Positions 1-8,054 of a stretch of DNA of 47,083 nt are shown in pieces (the first letter of the stretch is position 1; every line of letters begins with the position of its first letter). The DNA is taken from assembly GCA_018067045.1 (NCBI GenBank), contig JAGPVL010000016.1, positions 1 through 47,083 on the forward strand. The letters run 5' to 3'. This DNA comes from Gammaproteobacteria bacterium. GTDB lineage: Bacteria > Pseudomonadota > Gammaproteobacteria > Pseudomonadales > Alcanivoracaceae. The translations under genes were made by a program, and so were the position numbers. A model generated the notes under the pieces. The model worked only from the letters and a program-made list of their open reading frames with translations. It was not told where the DNA came from and did not search any database.

Positions 1-105
1 GTGGCTTTTGAAGTGGCCCTTTTTTAGGTTCATCGCGAATTTCCGGGCAAAGCCTGAAGGACTTTGTTCTTATGCAGCTGCTGCGCTGCGTTTGCTCGGG
101 AAAGA

Positions 106-194
106 TCGCCTGCAAGCAGCCTCCCACAAGGTGAGCAGAAATTTGAGATGGTGTCGCGCTGTAGAGGGGCTTGTGGGAGGCTGCTTGCAGGCGA
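106..194. repeat. Inverted pair of REP sequences (REPIN-like)
   Basis: A 25-bp segment at 106-130 (beginning TCGCCTGCAAGCAGCC) recurs as a perfect reverse complement at 170-194, with 39 bp between. The sequence resembles the REP family of Pseudomonas and relatives (CGCCTGCAAGC...CTCCCACA). Two head-to-head REPs with a short spacer are the mobile unit called a REPIN. Bases 1-288 otherwise show no gene that I can support. Confidence 0.8.
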
Positions 195-288
195 GTCTTG
201 GGGCGCCGAGAATGGCATGGCCGGTGACAGCTAACGGATAGTTGGTGTGCGGGAAGGAGGAGGCAGAACGCTGAAGCGAACAAACATT

Positions 289-309
289 GCGCGGGACATG
301 GTCCCGCGC
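289..309 (-). terminator. Hairpin terminator of the small secreted-protein gene
   Basis: A 9-bp perfect GC-rich stem (GCGCGGGAC / GTCCCGCGC) with a 3-base loop lies 20 bp past the stop codon at 329. Read on the minus strand it is followed by AATGTTTGTT, a broken T-tract. It fits an intrinsic terminator, though the T-run is poor. Confidence 0.55.
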
Positions 310-328
310 GTTCGTTTAGGCGGACATG

Positions 329-724
329 TTAATCGTGCCAGTTAGACACTTTGCCGGAGCAAACCCAATCTTTAGAACCTTGCGTCACGCCGATCGCGTT
401 GTAGGAGTAATTTCCCGTCGCATTAGAAGTTGACCAAGATTTTGTGCTGTGCGGTGCAACACCGCTGGCACCACAATCGTCTGATCCGCTATTGCGGCCG
501 TTGCACATGCGCAGATAGATGCGGTGGTCGCAGTTGTTGGTGTATTCCGCGATCACCTTTCCTTTTGTGTGCTCAGACCAGCGTGATGTTGCCGAGATGC
601 AGCTGCCGCCGCTTGGGCTTTTTGCATCCCAACAGGTGTCTTCATCGACGCTTGACCGATAATCCGCGTGAGCGAATCCGGACAATGTCAGCAATATAAA
701 TAGCGCAATATTCCCTAGTTTCAT
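329..724 (-). CDS. Small secreted cysteine-containing protein, unknown function
   Basis: 131 residues from the ATG at 724, which has a GAGGG ribosome site nine bases upstream. An upstream in-frame start at 808 would put 28 unlikely residues before the signal peptide. Residues 1-20 (MKLGNIALFILLTLSGFAHA) form a typical Sec signal peptide with an AHA cleavage site. The mature protein is about 110 residues, rich in Ser, Gly and Asn, and has six cysteines (in contexts such as DTCWD, GSCIS, NNCDH, RMCNG, DDCGA, WVCSG), which suggests a disulfide-bonded periplasmic or secreted fold. I recognise no family. It lies downstream of the acyltransferase gene on the same strand, with 209 bp between. Confidence 0.7.
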   Translation of the reverse strand: MKLGNIALFILLTLSGFAHADYRSSVDEDTCWDAKSPSGGSCISATSRWSEHTKGKVIAEYTNNCDHRIYLRMCNGRNSGSDDCGASGVAPHSTKSWSTSNATGNYSYNAIGVTQGSKDWVCSGKVSNWHD

Positions 725-933
725 GTGATAACCCTCGTCCTTAAAGCCCTTGTGAATTTTGGTGTTAAAGAGTGCGGTAGCGTTGCCGACCCACCTCAAT
801 AAAAACATGAGATGCTCTTCGGCACAAATCGCAAGGGAGTTCGTTGGAACGAAAGCTTAGATGGGCGTGATTTTTCGCAGTAAGGGCTGGCCGGAAAACT
901 AGAGGCGTTTACACGGTCAGAGCCCCGCCTTCG

Positions 934-1554
934 CTAGTCTGCGCGCTTGTTACGTATGGCCTTGAGGGGCGCAGACAGTCGCGCCAGGTGGCGCGGATGG
1001 ACTGTCGCGTAGTGCTCCTGAATCTGACGAATATCGCCTTCCACATCACCGGTGGGGGTAAACACGGTCAAAAATGTTATTTCCTTTTTCTGGTAATCCG
1101 CGGTTGCGATGACAATCGGTACGCCAGCCTTGTGGGCGATGTGATAAAAGCCGCTCCGCCATTGCTCGGCGCCGGAGCGTGTGCCTTCAGGTGAGACGAC
1201 CATCAAAAATTTGTCGCGGCTGGTAAACTGCTCAACGCTCTGCTCCACAACACCGCCGGTTTTGCTGCGATCAATGGGTAGCGCGCCGAGCCAGGTCAGT
1301 ACCGAGCCGAGCGGCCCTTTCATGGCGCTGTCCTTAATCATGATGTTGGCATCGAGGCCAATCTGCATCATCGCGGCGAAGGTGAAAACGCCATCCCAAT
1401 TGGATGTATGCGGCCCGCCAATTACCACGGCCTTCGGCACATTTGGAAATTCGTTGGCTAGCCGCCAGCCGAACAGCTGCAGAAATCGCTTGCCTGTCGC
1501 ACGAGAGAAGGCGTTGCCGCGCTGGGGAAAAGTCTCAGTGTTGGTCTTGGTCAT
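934..1554 (-). CDS. PlsC-like lysophospholipid/glycerol acyltransferase family protein
   Basis: 206 residues; the ATG at 1554 is preceded by AGGAAG. The protein carries the acyltransferase HX4D box (HTSNWD, residues 49-54) and the EGTR phosphate-binding box (residues 123-126). These mark the PlsC/1-acyl-glycerol-3-phosphate acyltransferase superfamily, which transfers acyl groups from acyl-CoA or acyl-ACP to lyso-lipids. The short length and the GGPHTSNWD context match the compact subgroup usually annotated as lysophospholipid acyltransferase or '1-acyl-sn-glycerol-3-phosphate acyltransferase' rather than housekeeping PlsC (about 245 residues). There is no obvious membrane span. The acceptor lipid cannot be told from sequence. 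Confidence 0.88.
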   Translation of the reverse strand: MTKTNTETFPQRGNAFSRATGKRFLQLFGWRLANEFPNVPKAVVIGGPHTSNWDGVFTFAAMMQIGLDANIMIKDSAMKGPLGSVLTWLGALPIDRSKTGGVVEQSVEQFTSRDKFLMVVSPEGTRSGAEQWRSGFYHIAHKAGVPIVIATADYQKKEITFLTVFTPTGDVEGDIRQIQEHYATVHPRHLARLSAPLKAIRNKRAD

Positions 1555-1750
1555 TCCGTCTTCCTAGCAAGCGATGAATTATAACGTTTCGCAATCATAC
1601 GGAAGTGGTTTGCAAAGCACATTGGCCGTGGCTACCGCTCTGTGGAAATAAATCGATGTGAAGGGAGTGCTCTCGATGATGGCGCACCTCGCAGAGACTG
1701 TCTGCGTACGGCATACTCGATGCACGTTAATAATAAGCAGGGAAGCACAC

Positions 1751-4525
1751 ATGGGGATAATCGCGGCGGCGGTGGTCGGCCTGTTAGTCGGCTTTATGAT
1801 GCAGGATGTTGCTGCGGCATTTGCCTTGGCCTTTTCAGCAGGCTTGCTGGTTAAGATCGGGGACTTAAGTCGGCAGCTTGGTTTGCTACAACAACAATTA
1901 CAGCGAATTCAGTTGCACGCTAAGGCGGAGACCTCCGATTCGCTGGGCGCCGCTGCTGCGGATCATCGTGCTGAGGGCTCAGCGTCAGCATCAAGCCCAG
2001 CATTGATATCCGATAGTGCGCCGTCAGAGCCACCCGCCGCTCCAGCGTTAGCGAGTAATCCTTATGTCTTGCGAAAAGACGGAGCGCAGCAATCGGTTGA
2101 GCAGCGAAAAACGCGTGATCCGTCTCCGAATGGTTCTCCGTCCATGCCTTCGCCCGAGCCAAATACGCCGCCGAGCCGCCAACGTCCTGCTGTTACGTTA
2201 GCAGACCGATGGGCGCAGAGTGCGTTGGGACAGAGAATTGCCCGCGTTAATCTGATCACACGTGTGGGTATTGTCATTCTTTTCCTTGGCATTTCCTTTT
2301 TAGTGAAGTTCGCGTCAGAAAGCGTCACCGTGCCAATAGAACTACGCTTGGCCCTGATTGTGTTTGGCGCGTTAATCGTTTTCTTTATTGGCTGGCGATT
2401 ACGGCACAGTCGTCGCGAGTACGGGTTGCTATTACAAGGCGCTGCGGTCGGCAGTGGCTATCTTGTGACTTTTGCGGCGATGAAAATTTATATGCTGTTG
2501 CCCGCTTCGCTCGGCTTTTTTGTGCTGTTCGGGTTGTCCGTCCTCGCTGCGTTATTGTCGGTAAAGCAAGATGCCAAATCATTAGCCGTGTTTGGTATTC
2601 TCGGCGGTTTTCTGGCGCCAGTACTCGCTTCGACGGGTGGTGGCAGCCACGTTATGTTGTTCAGCTATTACGCCATTTTAAACGCCGGGATTGTTGGCAT
2701 TGTTTGGTTTAAGGCATGGCGTGCGCTAACCCTGATGGGGTTTGCATTCACCTTTATCATCAGTGTGGCGTGGGGCGTGACGCGCTATTCCAATGCGTTG
2801 TTCGCCAGTACGGAGCCCTTCCTGCTCTTGTTCATTCTTTTTTACGTCGCTGTGGTGATGATTTTTGCACTACGCAAGCAATGGGCGCATCACCACCTTC
2901 TCGACGGGCCGCTTGTTTTCGGCACGCCAGTGATTGGCTTTACGCTGCAAGCGATGATGGTGCGTCAGTTTGAGTACGGGCTTGCGTGGAGCGCACTTGG
3001 TTTTGGTGCCTTCTACCTTCTCATCACCGCAGTCTGGTGGCGCCTAATGGCGCAGCGTTCGCCTTTGCTGCGTGAATCCTTTCTGGCTATCGGTCTGATC
3101 TTTTCATCACTGGCTATTCCGTTTGCATTCGATCACGACGTTACGGCGTTGGCTTGGGCATTGGAGGGCGGCGGCGCTATGTGGTTGGCGGTGCGTCAGC
3201 AACGTAATTGGGGTTGTTTGCTATCGATTGCGGCGCTGCTCGGTGCAGGTTGTTCTTGGTTGCTTGATTCGCCTGCGGCGGGCGAACAGCTATTCTTTAA
3301 CGCAGGCTATTTGAGTGGCGCTGTCATGGCGTTGGTTGGGCTTTATGGCGCTTGGTTACTGCGCGACCAACCGGCGACATTATGGTGTCGTAGACTCCAT
3401 TGGCCGTTACTCTTGTGGTCGCTGATCTGGTGGTTTGCGTTGGCGTTATGGCAGCTTCACCATCATGTATCGCACATGATATTGATTGCCGCGGCGCTGC
3501 TCTTTATCAGTACTTCATGTCTCGTGCTAAACAGTTTGCGTAAACGCTATCGTTGGTTGGCGCTTGCCCCCGTGGTGCTTGCGCTTTTGCCAGTCGGCGC
3601 GTTCGCGTTGCTAACGAGTGGTCACTTTGTTCATCATCCTTTTGCCGCACTGGGTTACCTCGCATGGCCTGTGCTGATCGGCAGTCTCTATTGGATTTAC
3701 GTAGGCGATCGGATCTTTAGCAACGGACTCGTCAAATTGGAAGTGCCCGCCCATTTTGCCAGCTACCTTTTGGTGACAGCGGTGTTGTGCTGGGAAGTCG
3801 TGTGGCGTATTGATCAACACACTTCGTTGGCCAGCTGGCACATGATCGGCCTCGGGCTGACGCTGTTTGCGGCCCTGCGGATTTCCTGCAAATTGCCTTT
3901 TGCGGTGGGTGTATTGCAGGTGCTATATCAACAGCACATCGTTGCGCTGTACTACAGTGCGATTGCATTGATGGTATTTTTTGGCTGCTTTATACAGCCC
4001 AGCGTGTTGCCGATGTCATATATTCCCGTGCTCAATGCGCTCGATGTGTGGCAAATCAGCATGCTGGTGTGTTTGCTTCTTGTCTGGAAAAAACATTCAG
4101 CGCAAATAGCCTTTTTCCCGTCTTCGCCTGCAGCAGTAATGGTCGGCTGGAGCCTGCTGGGTGTGTTGAGTTTTGTCTATCTGAACACCCTATTACTACG
4201 CAGCTTGCATGCCATCACCGGCGTCGCCTTTAACACGCATGCGTTATTCCATGACGACCTCGTGCAAACATGCTTATCCATTTTCTGGACGCTGCTCGGC
4301 ATGAGCTTCTTCATTATTTCCAATCGCCAAGATCGACGCGAACCGTGGCTAATTGGCATGGGTTTGGTGGCGGTCGTTGTAGCAAAACTATTTCTTATCG
4401 ACCTAGCTAATAGCGGTACTGTTGAACGAATTGTCTCGTTTATCGCGGTCGGATTGCTGTTGCTGGCGGTCGGTTATCTGATGCCGTTGCCGGATAAAGA
4501 TGGGGCTGTGGAAGAGCAGCGTTAG
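1751..4525 (+). CDS. DUF2339 family polytopic membrane protein
   Basis: 924 residues from the ATG at 1751, with GGGAAG just upstream. A longer in-frame reading from 1658 lacks a good ribosome site and would add hydrophilic residues before the first span. The order is one hydrophobic N-terminal segment (about 3-32), a glutamine-rich stretch, and a low-complexity Ala/Ser/Pro linker (about 55-155). Then comes the signature opening LADRWAQSALGQRIARVN, followed by more than twenty hydrophobic helices. This is the layout of DUF2339/COG5373, large inner-membrane proteins without an established biochemical role. It stands alone on its strand; a loose inverted repeat (GCTAAGC/GCTTAGC, 4557-4581) follows the stop. 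Confidence 0.88.
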   Translation: MGIIAAAVVGLLVGFMMQDVAAAFALAFSAGLLVKIGDLSRQLGLLQQQLQRIQLHAKAETSDSLGAAAADHRAEGSASASSPALISDSAPSEPPAAPALASNPYVLRKDGAQQSVEQRKTRDPSPNGSPSMPSPEPNTPPSRQRPAVTLADRWAQSALGQRIARVNLITRVGIVILFLGISFLVKFASESVTVPIELRLALIVFGALIVFFIGWRLRHSRREYGLLLQGAAVGSGYLVTFAAMKIYMLLPASLGFFVLFGLSVLAALLSVKQDAKSLAVFGILGGFLAPVLASTGGGSHVMLFSYYAILNAGIVGIVWFKAWRALTLMGFAFTFIISVAWGVTRYSNALFASTEPFLLLFILFYVAVVMIFALRKQWAHHHLLDGPLVFGTPVIGFTLQAMMVRQFEYGLAWSALGFGAFYLLITAVWWRLMAQRSPLLRESFLAIGLIFSSLAIPFAFDHDVTALAWALEGGGAMWLAVRQQRNWGCLLSIAALLGAGCSWLLDSPAAGEQLFFNAGYLSGAVMALVGLYGAWLLRDQPATLWCRRLHWPLLLWSLIWWFALALWQLHHHVSHMILIAAALLFISTSCLVLNSLRKRYRWLALAPVVLALLPVGAFALLTSGHFVHHPFAALGYLAWPVLIGSLYWIYVGDRIFSNGLVKLEVPAHFASYLLVTAVLCWEVVWRIDQHTSLASWHMIGLGLTLFAALRISCKLPFAVGVLQVLYQQHIVALYYSAIALMVFFGCFIQPSVLPMSYIPVLNALDVWQISMLVCLLLVWKKHSAQIAFFPSSPAAVMVGWSLLGVLSFVYLNTLLLRSLHAITGVAFNTHALFHDDLVQTCLSIFWTLLGMSFFIISNRQDRREPWLIGMGLVAVVVAKLFLIDLANSGTVERIVSFIAVGLLLLAVGYLMPLPDKDGAVEEQR

Positions 4526-4682
4526 GGGTTGAAATACGGTGCGATATTAAGGATCGGCTAAGCGTCTTTTGATAGCTTAGCTGCAGGTGAATCCGACAAT
4601 AATTCGACCAACTACGCTCCGGCCGGAATGATTGGTATAGTAAGCGCTGTGTTGCGATGGTAATTTTCATGGCATTTCAATC

Positions 4683-5831
4683 ATGGGCAGCAGTATGAGC
4701 ACAGCGACGACCCCCCTAACTAGCGCATCGCCGTTGCCGAGTGAGCCTGCGCTGATTCAAGCCTTATATGGTGGGCTGACAAATAAAGAAGGCTTTCACG
4801 ATTTTTTAGAGCTGCTCACGGAATCCATTAACGGTTGCGCGGCACAGCTGTCGACGATGCGCAAAGCCCCCGTCGCGCTTGAACACCTTTGGCATGCGGG
4901 ATTATCCGATGAGTTTATTGCGTGGTATCTCGACAACAATATGATCGAACAAGACGTGGTGACAAACCACGCGGTAACACAAAGCCCAGGGCTCTTTCGT
5001 TCCGCTTTACCACTGCTCCCCGACTTCGATATCAACGAAGATTATAGTCGTTGGGAATCCGATCAGGACATGCTCGATTCTGCGTGGCTAGTGGTGCACA
5101 GCACGGACACGCATACCATCCTGCTCACGGTCCAGCGCACCGTCGCGCAGGGGCCGTATACGAGCGTAGAGCTAGCCCAATTAAATCGATTAGTGCCCTT
5201 TGTTCGTCAAGCAATACAGCTCGCCGAGCAACTCGATCAGCGCAATCGCGTGACGACTTCTTTGGCGGGAATAATAGATGCGCTTCCAGATGCCTCGTTT
5301 GTGCTCAATGACCAAGCGTCGATTGTTTATACCAACAAAGCAGCGGCGGCGTTGTTGCAAAGGGAGCGCTGTTTGACGATTAGCGACCAACGTTTATCGT
5401 TTGAAGAAAAGGATGTACAGAACGCGTTCGTGCGTTCATCTGTGCAAGTCGTGCGCGCGAGTATGGGTAAAGATTTATACCGTTCCGATACTTTGATCTT
5501 AAATCGAAGAGACAGGGCGCCGCTGCTTTTGGTTGTGCGTCCGATTGAAAGTGAAGACTTGCAGCTTGGTGGTGCGCTAGTGTCTGTTTACGATCAGCGC
5601 GATCGACAGTTTCCTAGTGCGGAACTGATTGGCCAATATTTTTCACTGACCCCCGCGGAAGCACAGGTGTGTGCAGACCTTGTTACGGGCATGAGTTTAA
5701 AAGACATTGCCCAGATGCGACATAAATCCGAGCTTACCCTGCGTACTTATGTGAAGCACATTTTTCAGAAAACCAACCACACCCGCCAAGGCGAATTAAT
5801 AAGCAGCATTCTGTCTGCTTTGATGCATTAG
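4683..5831 (+). CDS. LuxR-type helix-turn-helix transcriptional regulator
   Basis: 382 residues. The last 65 or so (from FSLTPAEAQVCADLVTG) are a canonical LuxR/FixJ DNA-binding domain: TPAEA opening, KDIA in the scaffold helix, and TLRTYVKHIFQKT in the recognition helix and after it. Residues 1-310 form a sensory part of the type often found in stand-alone LuxR proteins, with a PAS-like section around 200-300 (GIIDALPDASFVLNDQASIVYTN). Neither the ATG at 4683 nor that at 4695 has a strong ribosome site, so the start is uncertain by four residues. No autoinducer-binding signature or receiver aspartate is evident. The target is unknown; the DUF2236 gene downstream is a candidate. Confidence 0.88.
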   Translation: MGSSMSTATTPLTSASPLPSEPALIQALYGGLTNKEGFHDFLELLTESINGCAAQLSTMRKAPVALEHLWHAGLSDEFIAWYLDNNMIEQDVVTNHAVTQSPGLFRSALPLLPDFDINEDYSRWESDQDMLDSAWLVVHSTDTHTILLTVQRTVAQGPYTSVELAQLNRLVPFVRQAIQLAEQLDQRNRVTTSLAGIIDALPDASFVLNDQASIVYTNKAAAALLQRERCLTISDQRLSFEEKDVQNAFVRSSVQVVRASMGKDLYRSDTLILNRRDRAPLLLVVRPIESEDLQLGGALVSVYDQRDRQFPSAELIGQYFSLTPAEAQVCADLVTGMSLKDIAQMRHKSELTLRTYVKHIFQKTNHTRQGELISSILSALMH

Positions 5832-5857
5832 CTTTTTCCATGACGAGCGATGCGTGC

Positions 5858-5875
5858 GCTCGCCTGCAAGCGAGC
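5858..5875. repeat. Solitary REP sequence
   Basis: GCTCGCCTGCAAGCGAGC is a hairpin with 6-bp arms. It contains the same CGCCTGCAAGC core as the pair at 106-194, followed by a related AGCCACGA tail. It sits 27 bp after the LuxR stop codon, a usual REP location. Confidence 0.65.
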
Positions 5876-6099
5876 AGCCACGAAAGACGACATTAAAGAC
5901 CCCCGCCCCTGCAAATAGAATATAGATCATAGGCCATATGAACTGCCCTATTTCCTATTTCTTTGCATTGCTGCGCGGACATAACGATTTGGCGGTTCAG
6001 CCAAGACGTTTCCCGCAGAGCGCATACACTAGCTACCAATAGGACACGGTTGGGCCAATCGTGGCGACCGTTTCTCTCACTATCGGGAGCGAAGCAAAC

Positions 6100-7170
6100 A
6101 TGACTTCAATCACTAATGATCAGCAAAATGCTCAGCCCATGCCGCCCAATAAAACAGGGCGGCCTCAGGATTACGGTTTCTTTGGCCCTGAATCCATGAC
6201 GTGGCGAGTTTGGAAATACCCAACATCGTTGACGATTGGTTTTCAGCGTGCCGTTGTGATTGAAGAGCTAGATCCCTTTCTGATTGCGCCAGTGTATTCA
6301 ACGCAGAAAATTGTTAAGCGCGCACGTACGCGCTATGACAACACACTGAAATACTTTGCGACTGTGGCATTCGGTGATGCGCGCTCAGTGGTTAAGGCGG
6401 CGGATATGCTGGTGAAAATTCATTCGCGCATTGTTGGTATAGAGCCGGTATCGGGTTTGCGCTATGACGCGAACAACCCAGATTCGCAGCTGTGGATACA
6501 CATGACGGCGTGGCATTCCATCTTATATGCCTATGAAGTCTTTGGACCGGGAAAGTTATCCGACCAAGACGAGATTCGTTACTGGCATGAGTGCGCGATT
6601 GCTGCGGAGTTCCAAACTTGCTCGCCGGATGCTGTGCCGCGCACTCGCGAAGGGGTGCGACAGTACTTTGAACAGATGCGCCCCCGTATGGCCGCATCAA
6701 TTGCAACACAAGAAATCATGGATCACCTGCTCAATGCAGACGTTATGTTTCCGCCAGTCCATTGGATACTGCGTCCTGGCGCTTGGGTGGCTAACAAAAT
6801 GTTGCGTGCGGCGACCCTTGCCACTATGCCTGCTTGGCAGAGAAATCTTGCTGGCATGCGTCAGTGGGATATGACCGGCGCTATCGTTCGTACGGTCGGG
6901 CGTATGATATTTCGTGCGTTTGCGTTGATCGCAAGCAATAAGATTCAGTTAAACTTGCTCGGCATTATTTCTCCCGCGACAAAGCCTGTTGTTGAGCACG
7001 TTTTCCTCAACATTGAACCCGTTGTGAAGAAAACGTTTAGCCCCGCTGAAGCATTTGAGCGTCATGAAACGCCCTCGCCGGTGGAGCGTTATAAGACACT
7101 GAAAATGTCGCCGGAGATGGAAAAAGAAATAGTGTATTCCCAGTCGGCGCCGGTCCCAATGCATAGCTAG
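6100..7170 (+). CDS. Oxygenase MpaB / rubber oxygenase (DUF2236) family protein
   Basis: 356 residues from the ATG at 6100 (GGGAGCG nine bases upstream), chosen over an in-frame GTG at 6061. The protein matches the DUF2236/MpaB-Lcp fold family. It has an FGP..TWRVW entry, a central helical core with ADMLVKIHSRIVG (H108) and LWIHMTAWHS (H134, H139), and then a long helical C-terminal half. Family members include latex-clearing protein, a b-type haem dioxygenase that cleaves polyisoprene, and the fungal MpaB enzyme that cleaves a farnesyl chain. A haem-dependent role on a long hydrophobic substrate is therefore plausible. No Tat or Sec signal is visible, unlike secreted Lcp, so it is probably intracellular. 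The gene is monocistronic. Confidence 0.82.
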   Translation: MTSITNDQQNAQPMPPNKTGRPQDYGFFGPESMTWRVWKYPTSLTIGFQRAVVIEELDPFLIAPVYSTQKIVKRARTRYDNTLKYFATVAFGDARSVVKAADMLVKIHSRIVGIEPVSGLRYDANNPDSQLWIHMTAWHSILYAYEVFGPGKLSDQDEIRYWHECAIAAEFQTCSPDAVPRTREGVRQYFEQMRPRMAASIATQEIMDHLLNADVMFPPVHWILRPGAWVANKMLRAATLATMPAWQRNLAGMRQWDMTGAIVRTVGRMIFRAFALIASNKIQLNLLGIISPATKPVVEHVFLNIEPVVKKTFSPAEAFERHETPSPVERYKTLKMSPEMEKEIVYSQSAPVPMHS

Positions 7171-7243
7171 CGGATAATTCTGGCTTCGTGCTTTCCCGTT
7201 TATCGTAACCGCACGATTATTTGTGGCGTGGCCGGGCAAGTAC

Positions 7244-7960
7244 TTAGTGTTTATCAGAATGCTGATCTATCTCAAATTGCACGCCGATCCGCTGGGCTTC
7301 TTCCCGTAGACGCTGGTGGCGTTTTAGTGGATCGGTTTCGATATCCATGATCAAAGCCATTTGTATTTGCTGCGCTTGAGACTTACTCATATCTTTTGCG
7401 GCGATGCGAGCAGGCAGGCTCTTTAGCAGGTGTTCCGCTAGGGCGCGCTGATCTATGCCTTGGCCGTCGTATACGGAGTCGTAGTGAATTTCTCCAGATG
7501 CGATGGCTTGCCATAGCTCCATGTGTTTAATAAAGCGAAAATTATTAACAAGACGAGTTAGCGCTTCTTCGCTGTTCGCATTCTTGGCAGCAACCTCTTT
7601 CACCACAAACCACTCGACAGGGGAAATAAACTCCGGCCGACTTGTTATTGGCCCTATCAGCTCGTGAGCATTAAGGTCTTCACCGACACGTTGTGCAGCC
7701 TCTCGCTGCATTGCGGTTACTGTTTCTACATCGAGTACCTTTAGATCGTTCAGAGAGAGGTCCAATGGTTCTGGGATTGCTTCAGCATTAAAAGAAGCGA
7801 ATGAAAAGATTTTCTGATGAGTTCGAGTTCCCCACCATGCCACCAGTGTTAGCACGATAGACAGCAAGACGAAAAGCGCAAGAATCTTCCGACGATTCAG
7901 ATTGGAGCCAACATTTGGCTGATCGCCATGGCGGCGTGGCGACATTATCGCTTCGGGCAT
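7244..7960 (-). CDS. Single-span membrane-anchored protein, downstream of lipase
   Basis: 238 residues; AGGAG lies seven bases before the ATG at 7960. A basic N-terminus (NLNRRK) precedes one transmembrane helix at about 25-44 (ILALFVLLSIVLTLVAWWG). A soluble, charged, largely helical region faces the periplasm (for example ITSRPEFISPVEWFVVKEVA near residue 105). The layout recalls membrane-anchored lipase foldases (Lif/LipB), but it is too short. It also lacks the RxxFDY(F/C)LSALGE foldase signature, so that label is not supported. It follows the secretory-lipase gene by 94 bp on the same strand, with a strong hairpin between. An accessory role for the lipase is inference only. Confidence 0.72.
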   Translation of the reverse strand: MPEAIMSPRRHGDQPNVGSNLNRRKILALFVLLSIVLTLVAWWGTRTHQKIFSFASFNAEAIPEPLDLSLNDLKVLDVETVTAMQREAAQRVGEDLNAHELIGPITSRPEFISPVEWFVVKEVAAKNANSEEALTRLVNNFRFIKHMELWQAIASGEIHYDSVYDGQGIDQRALAEHLLKSLPARIAAKDMSKSQAQQIQMALIMDIETDPLKRHQRLREEAQRIGVQFEIDQHSDKH

Positions 7961-7992
7961 TTTGTACTCCTGGCTGCTCTGCTCTAATGGAA

Positions 7993-8024
7993 ATCTTTCA
8001 CCACTGGTGCCAGCGGTGAAAGAT
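7993..8024 (-). terminator. Strong intergenic hairpin after the lipase gene
   Basis: ATCTTTCACC at 7993-8002 pairs perfectly with GGTGAAAGAT at 8015-8024, and the inner CTGG/CCAG extends the stem. It lies 30 bp past the lipase stop and about 33 bp before the next start. Only a short T-tract (TTTCC) follows on the minus strand. It could be an attenuating terminator or an mRNA 3'-stabilising structure. Confidence 0.45.
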
Positions 8025-8054
8025 CCAATACCTACGTTATTCTATAAAATACGA

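Noticed and set aside
1-241. Short open frames over the first 240 bases
   Set aside because: They run across the REP inverted pair and have no ribosome site or protein-like features.
4557-4581. Inverted repeat GCTAAGC/GCTTAGC after the DUF2339 gene as a terminator
   Set aside because: The loop is 11 bases and no T-tract follows, so it is too weak to call.
7244-7960. Lipase-specific foldase (Lif/LipB)
   Set aside because: Right topology and position, but too short and without the RxxFDY(F/C)LSALGE signature; the neighbouring lipase is also not of the Lif-dependent family.
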